The notes below the pieces were generated by a model that worked only from the letters and a program-made list of their open reading frames with translations, did not search any database and was not told where the DNA came from. From Corallibacter vietnamensis (GTDB lineage: Bacteria; Bacteroidota; Bacteroidia; Flavobacteriales; Flavobacteriaceae), in assembly GCF_039537875.1 (NCBI RefSeq), contig NZ_BAABBI010000001.1:1116001-1180000 (forward strand): a stretch of 64,000 nucleotides of DNA, in the 5' to 3' direction. Below, piece after piece: positions 51,624 through 60,679 of the stretch. Position 1 is the first letter of the stretch. Every line of letters starts with the position of its first letter. A program made the translations under genes and the position numbers.

Positions 51624-52886
51624 CTATTTACGTAAGAAATCTATAATTTGGATGACGGCACCCTTATTTTTTTTTATGTACGCAAAGTTTAAGCGGCCTG
51701 AATGTTCACGTTTAGTTTGATTTGTAATCAAATCTGAAAGAATAATGTTTAATTCACCTTGATTTGAAATACTAAACATGCCTTGATTTTTAATCATGCT
51801 TTTAGCTTCAGGAAATTTTTCATAATGGTTACCAATAATTATAGGAACTCCAAAAACCGCAGGTTCAAGTGTGTTGTGTAATCCTGTGTTTCCTATGGCT
51901 CCACCAACGTAAGCAATGTTTGCATAGCTATATATTTTGGATAATAACCCAATGGTGTCAATAATTAAAACATGATATTGAGAGAGATCATTACTATCTT
52001 TTTCAGAGAATAAAATTGTTTTTTTATTGAGACTGCTTTTTAGTTTGCTTATTTGATTTGACTTAATATTATGAGGCGCTATGATAAATTTCACGTTATC
52101 ATTTTGGTGATTGTTTATAAAGTCTATCAGTAAATTTTCGTCTTCAGGCCATGTGCTACCAGCTACAACACATAGTTTGTTTTGTTTAAATGTATTAACA
52201 AAGTCTAAAGTGTTGTCAATTTTTAATTGATTATAAACTCTGTCAAACCTTGTGTCTCCAGAAATGGTAACCGAATTATAATTTATAGATTCTAAAAGTT
52301 CTTTTGAGTCATTATCTTGGGTAAAAATATGTTCAAAAGCAAATAAAGCTTCTTGCATACCTTTTCCGTAAAATTTAAAAAAAGATTGATTTTTTCTAAA
52401 AAGAGCAGAGATTAAAATGGCTTTTAAATTTCGTTTTTTAACCTCTTTCAAATAATTAGGCCAAATGTCATATTTCACAAAGATGGTAAGCTCCGGATTT
52501 ACCATGTTTAAAAAGTGTTTGGCGTTATGTTTTGAGTCAAGAGGCAAATACACAACAACATCAGCAATATCTGTGTTTTTTCTTATTTCATAACCAGAAG
52601 GAGAGAAGAAGGTTAATACAATTTTGTGTGTAGGAAATTGACTTTTTAACGCTCTAAAAACAGGAAGGCCTTGTTCATATTCTCCAAGAGAAGCACAATG
52701 AAACCAGAGTGTTTTGTCGTTTTTTTGAATCGCATTTTTCAATTTTTGAAATGTCTCTTTACGACCACGCACACCCAATTTAATTTTAGCATTAAATAGA
52801 GATAAAACGTGCAATACAAATTGAGCCAGATAAATAGTAAAATTGTAAAAAATACCCAAAGTTCTTTCTTTGATGCTAAAATACAT
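51624..52886 (-). CDS. waaA: 3-deoxy-D-manno-octulosonic acid transferase
   Basis: A GT30 glycosyltransferase of 420 residues that adds Kdo to lipid A. An N-terminal hydrophobic anchor is followed by WFHCASLGEYEQGLP (with the catalytic Glu), then LTFFSPSGYE, and in the second domain VAGSTWPEDE and GGAIGNTGLHNTLEPAVFG. The ATG at 52886 is used; a TTG at 52859 would remove nine residues and give an N-terminus more like relatives. It diverges from the DegT-type gene with a 55-base spacer. Confidence 0.93.
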   Translation of the reverse strand: MYFSIKERTLGIFYNFTIYLAQFVLHVLSLFNAKIKLGVRGRKETFQKLKNAIQKNDKTLWFHCASLGEYEQGLPVFRALKSQFPTHKIVLTFFSPSGYEIRKNTDIADVVVYLPLDSKHNAKHFLNMVNPELTIFVKYDIWPNYLKEVKKRNLKAILISALFRKNQSFFKFYGKGMQEALFAFEHIFTQDNDSKELLESINYNSVTISGDTRFDRVYNQLKIDNTLDFVNTFKQNKLCVVAGSTWPEDENLLIDFINNHQNDNVKFIIAPHNIKSNQISKLKSSLNKKTILFSEKDSNDLSQYHVLIIDTIGLLSKIYSYANIAYVGGAIGNTGLHNTLEPAVFGVPIIIGNHYEKFPEAKSMIKNQGMFSISNQGELNIILSDLITNQTKREHSGRLNFAYIKKNKGAVIQIIDFLRK

Positions 52887-52941
52887 TTCTTTGGTAAAAT
52901 TTCATTGGTTTACGTTTGCTAATTTTGTAATTTCGTAGGAT

Positions 52942-54075
52942 ATGAAAAAAATTCAAATGGTTGACCTAAAGGGTCAATATTCCGGTATAAAAGATGTTGT
53001 TAATCCAGCTATTCAAGAGGTGATAGAGACAACAACATTTATAAATGGACCAAAGGTTCATGAGTTTCAAAAAAATTTAGAAAACTATTTAGGTGTTAAG
53101 CATGTTATACCATGTGCTAATGGTACAGATGCTCTGCAAATAGCCATGATGGGACTTGGGTTAAAACCAGGAGATGAAGTGATCACGGCCGATTTTACTT
53201 TTGCTGCAACCGTTGAGGTGATTGCTTTACTACAATTAACACCTGTGTTGGTTGATGTTGAGCCAGATACTTTTAATATTGATGTAGACGCTATTAAAAA
53301 GGCTATTACGCCAAAAACCAAAGCGATTGTGCCTGTTCATTTATTTGGGCAGTGTGCTAATATGGAGGCAATTATGGAGATTGCTCATGAGCATAATTTA
53401 TATGTGATAGAAGACAACGCACAAGCAATAGGAGCGACATATACTTACAGTAATGGACAAAAAGCAAAAGCAGGAACTATAGGGCATGTAGCTTCAACAT
53501 CTTTTTTTCCTTCTAAAAATTTAGGATGCTATGGTGATGGAGGTGCAATTTTTACAAATGACGATGCATTAGCACATACCATAAGAGGGATAGTTAATCA
53601 TGGGATGTATGAGCGTTACCATCATGACGTAGTAGGTGTAAATTCTAGGTTAGATTCTATTCAGGCAGCTGTTTTAGATGCTAAATTGGTGCATTTAGAT
53701 GCTTACAATCAAGCAAGAAGAGACGCAGCAAAAAAATATAACGAAGCATTTAAAGACATTGATAGTATAACAACACCTTTTGAATGTGGTACAGCTGATA
53801 ATCATGTTTATCATCAATATACTTTAAAATTAAATGGTGTAGATCGAGACGCTTTAGTCAAATACTTAAACGAAAACGGTATACCTTGTGGTGTTTATTA
53901 CCCAATTCCGTTGCATAGACAGAAAGCTTATCAAGATGAAAGATATAATGAGGCAGATTTTAATGTAACTAATGCATTAGTAAAAGAGGTTATATCGCTA
54001 CCAATGCATACAGAGCTTGATGATGAGCAAATCAATTTTATAGCTGAAAAAATAAAAGTATTTATTAATGGCTAA
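52942..54075 (+). CDS. DegT/DnrJ/EryC1/StrS family sugar aminotransferase
   Basis: A 377-residue PLP aminotransferase of nucleotide-sugar synthesis. PLP lysine K192 lies in FFPSKNLGCYGDGG; HLFGQ and EDNAQAIGA are typical of the family. It makes an amino sugar for surface polysaccharide or LPS. It overlaps galE by 8 bases, indicating one operon for nucleotide-sugar conversion. A -7 box TAATTTTG (52920-52927) lies 15 bases before the ATG, without a clear -33. Confidence 0.92.
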   Translation: MKKIQMVDLKGQYSGIKDVVNPAIQEVIETTTFINGPKVHEFQKNLENYLGVKHVIPCANGTDALQIAMMGLGLKPGDEVITADFTFAATVEVIALLQLTPVLVDVEPDTFNIDVDAIKKAITPKTKAIVPVHLFGQCANMEAIMEIAHEHNLYVIEDNAQAIGATYTYSNGQKAKAGTIGHVASTSFFPSKNLGCYGDGGAIFTNDDALAHTIRGIVNHGMYERYHHDVVGVNSRLDSIQAAVLDAKLVHLDAYNQARRDAAKKYNEAFKDIDSITTPFECGTADNHVYHQYTLKLNGVDRDALVKYLNENGIPCGVYYPIPLHRQKAYQDERYNEADFNVTNALVKEVISLPMHTELDDEQINFIAEKIKVFING

Positions 54076-55087
54076 AATATTGGTAACTGGCGGGCTAGGT
54101 TTTATAGGTTCGCATACTGTTGTAGAGCTTCAAAACAAAGGATTTGATGTTGTTATTATTGATAATTTATCAAACTCATCTATCAATGTTTTAGAAGGTA
54201 TTACTGCTATAACAAAAAAAGAACCAGAATTTGAAAAGTTAGATTTAAGAGAAAAATCTAAAGTACAAGCGTTTTTTAAAAAACATGCAGATATAGAGGG
54301 GATTATACATTTTGCAGCAAGTAAAGCTGTTGGTGAAAGTGTTGGGAACCCATTATTGTATTATGAAAATAACATAAATACACTTATATATATACTTCAA
54401 GAATTAAAAGGTTTAAAGTTATTAAACTTTATTTTTAGCTCTTCATGTACTGTTTATGGTCAAGCAGATACGCTGCCAATAAAAGAAAGTGCACCAGTAA
54501 AACCTGCAGAGTCACCCTACGGAAACACTAAACAAATAGGTGAAAAAATAATAAAAGATACCTGTAAGGTAAATGAAGATTTAAACGCAATTTCCTTAAG
54601 ATATTTTAACCCGATAGGAGCTCATGAGTCTATGCATATTGGAGAGTTGCCAATAGGAGTACCTCAAAATTTAGTGCCCTTTATTACCCAAACAGCAATA
54701 GGAATTAGAGAGCAATTATCTGTTTATGGAGATGATTACCCTACACAAGACGGTACTTGTATTCGTGATTATATTCATGTAGTGGATCTTGCCAAAGCAC
54801 ATGTTATAGCGCTAGAGCGGTTGTTATCTAGATCTAATGATAGTAATTATGAGGTTTTCAATTTAGGAACAGGAACAGGAAGTTCTGTCTTGGAAGTAGT
54901 AAAATCTTTTGAACGTGTATCTGGAGAAAAACTAAACTATAAAATTGCAGATAGACGAGAAGGCGATGTAATTGCTGCATATGCAGATACTGAAAAAGCT
55001 AATAATGTATTAGGTTGGACATCAAAATTATCACTTGATGACGCAATGCGATCTGCATGGAATTGGCAAAAAAAGTTGAAAAACTAG
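54068..55087 (+). CDS. galE: UDP-glucose 4-epimerase
   Basis: A 339-residue extended short-chain dehydrogenase. NAD-binding motif GGLGFIGSHT is near the start, SSSCTVYG holds the catalytic Ser/Thr, and the Y-x3-K pair is in SPYGNTK. The later segment RYFNPIGAHES is typical of GalE. It interconverts UDP-glucose and UDP-galactose (possibly GlcNAc forms). It overlaps the upstream aminotransferase gene by 8 bases. Confidence 0.93.
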   Translation: MAKILVTGGLGFIGSHTVVELQNKGFDVVIIDNLSNSSINVLEGITAITKKEPEFEKLDLREKSKVQAFFKKHADIEGIIHFAASKAVGESVGNPLLYYENNINTLIYILQELKGLKLLNFIFSSSCTVYGQADTLPIKESAPVKPAESPYGNTKQIGEKIIKDTCKVNEDLNAISLRYFNPIGAHESMHIGELPIGVPQNLVPFITQTAIGIREQLSVYGDDYPTQDGTCIRDYIHVVDLAKAHVIALERLLSRSNDSNYEVFNLGTGTGSSVLEVVKSFERVSGEKLNYKIADRREGDVIAAYADTEKANNVLGWTSKLSLDDAMRSAWNWQKKLKN

Positions 55088-55116
55088 ATATTTATATTAA
55101 AAAAAGGCTTTTTAGC

Positions 55117-55166
55117 GATTAAAATATTCTAAACAGATGTCTGTTTAAATTGTAAATATTTTAATC
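55117..55166. repeat. Nested inverted repeat upstream of the small orphan gene
   Basis: GATTAAAATATT (55117-55128) and AATATTTTAATC (55155-55166) are perfect 12-bp arms. Inside them, AAACAGA (55131-55137) and TCTGTTT (55140-55146) form a 7-bp dyad. The whole is 50 bases and lies 30 bases after the galE stop. It could be an operator pair, a terminator-like structure or an RNA element. Confidence 0.6.
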
Positions 55167-55223
55167 ATATAGCAATATAATTGTCAAATTTAAAATAACA
55201 CATTGATTAACAATGATTTAACT

Positions 55224-55254
55224 TTGGTTTTTTGGAATTGGGTATATAAGTTTG
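55224..55254 (+). promoter_or_regulatory. Promoter of the small orphan gene at 55284
   Basis: TTG (55224-55226), 20-base spacer, TAAGTTTG (55247-55254). The predicted leader to the ATG at 55284 is about 22 bases. Confidence 0.65.
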
Positions 55255-55283
55255 TTTCTTTGTATTTAATGATAAATGATATT

Positions 55284-55475
55284 ATGAAACTGATTACTGT
55301 AAAAAGACAAACAAAAGACGAGAAAAGACACACCCCAAAGATGGGTGAATTATTAACCAAAGTGACCTATATTAGAAAGCAATTTTTAAGTGTTCCTTAT
55401 AAAACTCTCCATAAGTATCGCGAAACTTATTATGGGGAAATTAAAGATTGCGAAGCTTGTAATTTAGCCAGGTAA
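55284..55475 (+). CDS. Small conserved-looking protein of unknown function (63 residues)
   Basis: The ATG at 55284 fits the promoter just upstream; the 27 codons before it lie partly inside that promoter and are rejected. The protein is basic (RQTKDEKRHTPKMGEL; YIRKQFLSVPYKTLHKYRET) and ends in CEACNLAR with a CxxC pair. No domain is recognised. It has its own terminator shared with lspA, so it is a stand-alone gene. Confidence 0.6.
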   Translation: MKLITVKRQTKDEKRHTPKMGELLTKVTYIRKQFLSVPYKTLHKYRETYYGEIKDCEACNLAR

Positions 55476-55481
55476 ATTCAA

Positions 55482-55518
55482 TACAAAAAAGCCTCTGAAA
55501 ATTCAGAGGCTTTTTTAT
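55482..55518. terminator. Bidirectional terminator between the small orphan gene and lspA
   Basis: AAAAAAGCCTCTGAA and TTCAGAGGCTTTTTT form a perfect stem with a 2-base loop and T-runs both ways. Confidence 0.9.
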
Positions 55519-56004
55519 TTATGCTTTTTTGTTTTTAAAATTTCCTAAAATTAAAAATCCGAGGCCTAGCATTACAAACATATCGGCTACATTAAAAATA
55601 CCAGTCTTGAGAACACCACCTAAATCGATATGAAAAAAATCTGTTACAGATCCATAAACTATGCGGTCATAAACATTGGCTATTCCGCCACCTATGATAA
55701 CACAAAAGCCCATTAATGACCATTTATCTAAATCTTTATTTTTTATAATATGAAATAGCACATATCCTAAAACAGCTATAGGCAGTAATAAAAGAAAGAT
55801 TAGACGTAAAGTTGGGTTTAAGTCGCTTCCCATGCCCAAAAATGCTCCAGAATTCTCAACATTTGTTAGTATAAAATACTTGCCTATTAATTCTGTTTCT
55901 TGATACGGGGTTACATATAGTCGTACCAAAACTTTAGAAATTTGATCTAGCGCAATGCTAACAATAATTAAGATGCTGATTAAAGCATTACGAGAAAGTT
56001 TCAT
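55519..56004 (-). CDS. lspA: Lipoprotein signal peptidase (signal peptidase II)
   Basis: A 161-residue inner-membrane aspartyl protease with four helices. Catalytic aspartates are D113 (NVYDRIVYGSVTDFF) and D141 (FNVADMFV). ENSGAFLG is the family motif near 50. It cleaves lipoprotein signal peptides such as those of the FAS1 and 11-mer proteins in this window. The 42-base spacer to fabD shows no terminator, so they may be co-transcribed. Confidence 0.96.
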   Translation of the reverse strand: MKLSRNALISILIIVSIALDQISKVLVRLYVTPYQETELIGKYFILTNVENSGAFLGMGSDLNPTLRLIFLLLLPIAVLGYVLFHIIKNKDLDKWSLMGFCVIIGGGIANVYDRIVYGSVTDFFHIDLGGVLKTGIFNVADMFVMLGLGFLILGNFKNKKA

Positions 56005-56046
56005 ATTACCTAATTTGTGTTTGTAAACAATGTTTTAAAAAAAGAC

Positions 56047-56928
56047 TTATTTAGAAGCAGATGCTGTTTGGGCTTCTCTGTTTATTTTCTTTACCAAGCC
56101 TTGTAATACATTACCTGGACCAACTTCAGTAAATAATGTAGCACCATCAGTAATCATTTGTTGCACGGATTGGGTCCATTTTACAGGAGCTGTTAATTGT
56201 GATATAAGATTAGCTTTTATTGTGTTCTCATCTGTAACAGCTGTAGTAGATACGTTTTGATAAATAGGACAAATAGGTTTGCTAAATGCCGTGTTTTCAA
56301 TAGCAGCTGCCAATTCTTCTCGTGCAGGTTCCATAAGCGGCGAGTGGAAAGCTCCACCAACAGGTAATACTAAAGCACGACGAGCACCTTCTGCTTTTAA
56401 CGCTTCACAAGCTTTGTTTATCGCTTCTACTTCTCCTGAAATAACTAGCTGTCCTGGGCAGTTGTAGTTTGCTGCAACAACAATACCATCTGTATTGGCA
56501 CAAACTTTTTCTACAATAGCATCATCTAGACCTAAAACAGCAGCCATAGTGCTAGGTTGTAATTCACAAGCTTTTTGCATAGCTAAAGCACGTTGAGAAA
56601 CTAACTTTAAACCATCTTCAAAGTTTAAGGCACCATTGGCAACCAAAGCAGAAAACTCGCCTAATGAATGTCCAGCAACCATATCAGGCTTAAAGCTATC
56701 TCCTAATGTTTTTGCTAAAATAACCGAATGTAAAAATATAGCAGGTTGCGTCACTTTAGTTTGTTTTAAATCATCTGCAGATCCTTCAAACATGGTGTCA
56801 GTGATTGAAAACCCTAAAATGTTATTCGCTTTTTCAAATAATTCTTGAGCTAATGTTGATTGTTCATATAGGTCTAATCCCATTCCTGAAAATTGGGCAC
56901 CTTGACCTGGAAAAATATATGCGTTCAT
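56047..56928 (-). CDS. fabD: Malonyl-CoA:ACP transacylase
   Basis: A 293-residue enzyme that loads malonyl groups onto ACP for fatty-acid synthesis. Oxygen-binding FPGQGAQF is at the start and nucleophile S88 in GHSLGEFSA. The catalytic His is in GAFHSPLME near 200. Confidence 0.95.
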   Translation of the reverse strand: MNAYIFPGQGAQFSGMGLDLYEQSTLAQELFEKANNILGFSITDTMFEGSADDLKQTKVTQPAIFLHSVILAKTLGDSFKPDMVAGHSLGEFSALVANGALNFEDGLKLVSQRALAMQKACELQPSTMAAVLGLDDAIVEKVCANTDGIVVAANYNCPGQLVISGEVEAINKACEALKAEGARRALVLPVGGAFHSPLMEPAREELAAAIENTAFSKPICPIYQNVSTTAVTDENTIKANLISQLTAPVKWTQSVQQMITDGATLFTEVGPGNVLQGLVKKINREAQTASASK

Positions 56929-57001
56929 GTGTTCTGAATTTTAATGCTGCAAAAATAGGAATATTTTTTTTAGAGAACGGATGGTTTACTAATCCCTTTA
57001 T

Positions 57002-58558
57002 TTATAAACCTGCGGCAGCCGCCTCAGCACAGCGTTCGCCATCCATAGCAGCACTTATTATGCCGCCAGCATAACCACCGCCTTCGCCACAAGGAAATAA
57101 TCCAGCCACTTCAGGATGTTCTAATTTGCTATTTCTAGGAATGCTTACCGGAGATGATGTTCTAGACTCAACACCTATAATATTTGCTTCGCTTGTATAG
57201 TAGCCTTTCATTTTTTCTCCAAAGGCTTTAAATCCTTGACGTAAACGACTACCTATAAGCTTTGGTAATAAAGAATGCATTGGTGATGTGTTTAAACCAG
57301 GTTGATATGATGTAGGGTTTAAATCATTTGATAATTTGCCTTCAACAAAATCTGTTAAGCGTTGTGCTGGCGCAACTTGGCTACGGCCTCCAGCTGTGTA
57401 AGCAAGGCGCTCTAAATCTTTTTGGTATTCAAGACCTTTTAAAACACCAAACGCTTCATATTTGAATAAATCTTTATCAGCATTTATTTCAACAACAATG
57501 CCTGAATTAGCAAATTCATTATTTCGTTTAGATGGTGACATACCATTTACTACAACTTCTCCATTTGCTGTTGCAGCAGGAACAATAAATCCGCCAGGAC
57601 ACATGCAAAAAGAGTATACACCACGTTCATTTACTTGCTGTACCAAACTGTAAGACGCTGCTGGTAATAAGTCATGACGCTCACCTTGACAATGATATTG
57701 AATGGAATCAATAATATGCTGCGGATGTTCAACACGAACTCCCATTGCAAACGATTTAGCTTCTAGGGCTATGTTTTTTTTGTGTAATAAATAAAAAATA
57801 TCACGAGCCGAATGTCCTGTTGCTAATATAACGCGGTTAGCAGTTAGCTCATCACCATTCTTTAGTTGAATTGCTTGTATGCGGTTGTCTTTAATAATAA
57901 AGTCAGTAACGCGAGATTCAAAATGTATTTCGCCACCGTATTTTAAAATAGTTTTACGGATATTCTGAACAACTTTAGGTAATTTGTTTGTACCAATATG
58001 AGGATGCGCATCTACCAAAATTTGATCTGTAGCACCATGATAAACCAGGTTTTCAAAAATACGACGAACATCACCACGTTTTAAACTTCTTGTATAGAGT
58101 TTGCCATCACTATAAGTGCCTGCACCACCTTCGCCAAAACAATAATTAGAGTCTTCGTTAACAAAATGATCTTGATTTATAGCACGCAAATCACGGCGTC
58201 TATTTTGAACATCTTTACCGCGTTCTAAAACGATTGGTTTAAACCCAAGTTCAATACAGCGAAGAGCTGCATACATGCCAGCGGGACCAAATCCTATAAT
58301 ATGAATAGGTTTAGCATTAGAAACATCACTATAATTAAAAGTATATTGTGATGATTGAGGTAATGGCTCCTTGATATAAACAGCAACTTTATAATTGAAA
58401 ATTATTTTTGGGTTACGTGCGTCAATAGATTTACGCATTACTTTTATACCAGAAATGTCTTCTTTTGGAATTTTTAAAGCTTTAGCCGATTTTAAAACCA
58501 AAATATCCGTGCGCTCTTCTTCTTGAAGAGAAACACGTAATTGTACCTCTTTTACCAT
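57002..58558 (-). CDS. NAD(P)/FAD-dependent oxidoreductase (COG2509-type)
   Basis: A 518-residue flavoprotein. The FAD-binding motif IHIIGFGPAGMYAALRCIEL lies near 84, not at the N-terminus. The stretch before it (1-80) is a small added domain typical of this family. GEGGAGTYSDGKL and the C-terminal FPCGEGGGYAGGIISAA are family marks. Substrate unknown. The reading frame runs as far as the spacer to fabD (73 bases). Confidence 0.88.
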   Translation of the reverse strand: MVKEVQLRVSLQEEERTDILVLKSAKALKIPKEDISGIKVMRKSIDARNPKIIFNYKVAVYIKEPLPQSSQYTFNYSDVSNAKPIHIIGFGPAGMYAALRCIELGFKPIVLERGKDVQNRRRDLRAINQDHFVNEDSNYCFGEGGAGTYSDGKLYTRSLKRGDVRRIFENLVYHGATDQILVDAHPHIGTNKLPKVVQNIRKTILKYGGEIHFESRVTDFIIKDNRIQAIQLKNGDELTANRVILATGHSARDIFYLLHKKNIALEAKSFAMGVRVEHPQHIIDSIQYHCQGERHDLLPAASYSLVQQVNERGVYSFCMCPGGFIVPAATANGEVVVNGMSPSKRNNEFANSGIVVEINADKDLFKYEAFGVLKGLEYQKDLERLAYTAGGRSQVAPAQRLTDFVEGKLSNDLNPTSYQPGLNTSPMHSLLPKLIGSRLRQGFKAFGEKMKGYYTSEANIIGVESRTSSPVSIPRNSKLEHPEVAGLFPCGEGGGYAGGIISAAMDGERCAEAAAAGL

Positions 58559-58693
58559 AAAGCGAAATTAGGCAAAAAGCGTGAAATGTAACAGATTAAA
58601 TTTTGAGAGTTTTGTTTAAAGTCTATATGTAAAAACAGTGATTGTAATTTGATTATAGGTGTTAGATCAAAGTAAACTCAATAGTTCTTCTCT

Positions 58694-59617
58694 TTAAATT
58701 CTTTCATATGTTATAAAAGAAAAACTGTATTGATGTTTCTCATCTTTATCATGAAATACACTATTGGTTTCTTTCCAAATAGTTCTATCAATTATCGGGA
58801 AAAATGTATCGGCGCCATCAAATGTACCATGAACACGCGTGAGTTCAATTTTGTCAGCAAGAGACAAAGCTTGTTTGTATATTTCGCCACCACCAATAAT
58901 GTATGGTTGCTTGTCTAGTCGAGCAGCATCTAGAGCGTCTTCTAGGTTGTTTACAACTATAACTCCGTCTGGTGCAGGATAACGCTCTTGTCTTGTGATA
59001 ACTATATGAGTTCTGTTTGGTAGTGGTTTTGGAAAGCTTTCAAAAGTTTTGCGTCCCATAATAATGTGATGCCCATTGGTTAAGGATTTAAATCGTTTTA
59101 AATCGTTACTTAAATGCCATATTAAATCATTGTCTTTGCCTATAGCATTATCTTCACCAGCAGCTACAATTATTGTTAGCGTTGATGATTTGTTTGCTTT
59201 CTTTTTCTCTTGAAGTGTTTTTTGCACTTCTCGTTTTGCAATTTGCGTTTCTTCAATAAGTAGTTTTTCCTTTATTGCGTCTATACGTTCTTGTTGTTGT
59301 GCTACTAATTTATCTAATTGTTTTTGTTCCCACTTTTCACTTAAAAATTTTGATGTTACAAATACATTAAAAAAGTGATAAACAAATAAAAAGAACCAAA
59401 GTAAAATAGCATAAACAAACCAGTCAACTCCAAGAGGTTTTATAGTTTCACCAATACCTAAAGCAGTGTTAGCGAGAATTAAAAAAACAGCACCAATAAT
59501 AAAAACTATAAAATGAGCATACAAGCGTTTTTTTTGCTTAATACGTTTTTGAGCTGTTTTTATAAGTTCTAATTGCTCTTTATCTATTTGAGGTGTTTGC
59601 TTTTTCTTTCCGAACAT
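58694..59617 (-). CDS. folA: Dihydrofolate reductase with N-terminal 2TM membrane domain
   Basis: A 307-residue fusion. Residues about 15-95 form a 2TM domain: helices near 33-52 and 64-86, followed by a coiled charged linker (95-140). Residues about 146-307 are a complete dihydrofolate reductase: IVAAGEDNAIGKDNDLIWHL, catalytic D172, HIIMGRKTFES, and IIGGGEIYKQAL. Ordinary DHFR is about 160 residues and soluble; this one is predicted to be tethered to the inner membrane with the enzyme in the cytoplasm. thyA follows upstream on the same strand. Start chosen at the ATG of the 2TM part. Confidence 0.88.
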   Translation of the reverse strand: MFGKKKQTPQIDKEQLELIKTAQKRIKQKKRLYAHFIVFIIGAVFLILANTALGIGETIKPLGVDWFVYAILLWFFLFVYHFFNVFVTSKFLSEKWEQKQLDKLVAQQQERIDAIKEKLLIEETQIAKREVQKTLQEKKKANKSSTLTIIVAAGEDNAIGKDNDLIWHLSNDLKRFKSLTNGHHIIMGRKTFESFPKPLPNRTHIVITRQERYPAPDGVIVVNNLEDALDAARLDKQPYIIGGGEIYKQALSLADKIELTRVHGTFDGADTFFPIIDRTIWKETNSVFHDKDEKHQYSFSFITYERI

Positions 59618-59763
59618 AATTTTAAAATAAATGAGACAATAAATTTACTGCTTTTTCATAAAAAAATATTAATCAACGCTAGAGATGTTTGTTTTGTATT
59701 TTATTTGTATTGAATAGTTTATGGGGTTTGTTTGTAGGTGAGATAAAGAGTAGCTATAAGGTT

Positions 59764-60588
59764 TTAAATAGCTACGGCTCCTTTTATATGTGGATGCGGA
59801 TTGTAATCTACTAATGTAAAATCATCAAAAGTAAAGTCGAAAATATCTGTTACTTCAGGATTCAATTGCATTTTAGGAAGTGGCCTTGGTTCTCTGGATA
59901 ATTGTAACTCTAATTGCTCATAATGATTGCTGTAAATATGTGCGTCTCCAAATGTGTGTATAAAATCTCCTGCTTCATAACCACATACTTGTGCCATCAT
60001 CATTGTTAGTAACGCATAAGATGCAATATTAAAAGGAACTCCTAAAAAAATATCAGCACTACGTTGATATAATTGACAAGATAATTTTCCGTTAGCTACA
60101 TAAAATTGAAAAAACGCATGGCAAGGTGGTAAAGCAGCTTTATTGTTGGCTACATTTTCACTGAAACTTTTTGATGTATCTGGTAATACTGAAGGGTTCC
60201 AAGCAGAAACTAGCATGCGTCTGCTATTTGGGTTGTTCTTAAGAGTTTCAATGACTTCCTTTATTTGGTCAATCTCATCACTATTCCAGTTACGCCATTG
60301 GTGTCCGTAAACAGGTCCAAGATCTCCTTTTTCGTCAGCCCATTCATTCCAAATGCGCACGCCATTATCAGTTAAATATTTGATATTGGTATCTCCTTTT
60401 AAAAACCATAATAACTCATGAATAATAGATTTTAAGTGTAACTTTTTAGTTGTTACCATAGGAAATCCTTCGCTTAAATCAAATCGCATTTGGTAACCAA
60501 AAACACTTTTTGTTCCAGTGCCTGTGCGATCTCCTTTTTCATTGCCGTGTTCTAAAACATGCTTTACTAAATCTAAATATTGCTTCAT
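59764..60588 (-). CDS. thyA: Thymidylate synthase
   Basis: A 274-residue enzyme that makes dTMP from dUMP with methylene-tetrahydrofolate. Nucleophile C156 lies in LPPCHAFFQFY; GPVYGHQWRNWN and FNIASYALLTMM are present. Its product pathway uses the DHFR encoded next downstream (147-base gap). A terminator of the upstream nucleoside transporter separates it from that gene. Confidence 0.97.
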   Translation of the reverse strand: MKQYLDLVKHVLEHGNEKGDRTGTGTKSVFGYQMRFDLSEGFPMVTTKKLHLKSIIHELLWFLKGDTNIKYLTDNGVRIWNEWADEKGDLGPVYGHQWRNWNSDEIDQIKEVIETLKNNPNSRRMLVSAWNPSVLPDTSKSFSENVANNKAALPPCHAFFQFYVANGKLSCQLYQRSADIFLGVPFNIASYALLTMMMAQVCGYEAGDFIHTFGDAHIYSNHYEQLELQLSREPRPLPKMQLNPEVTDIFDFTFDDFTLVDYNPHPHIKGAVAI

Positions 60589-60610
60589 GATTTTTGCTTT
60601 TTCTGAAAAA

Positions 60611-60655
60611 ATAAAAATATAAAAAAGGGTTAAATCAAAAAGATATAACCCTTAA
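60611..60655 (-). terminator. Terminator after the nucleoside transporter gene
   Basis: AAGGGTTAAATC and GATATAACCCTT (60625-60636 and 60642-60653) form an 11-12 bp stem around AAAAA, with a long T-rich exit on the minus strand. Confidence 0.85.
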
Positions 60656-60679
60656 ATGATATAAAAAGTTATTAACTGC

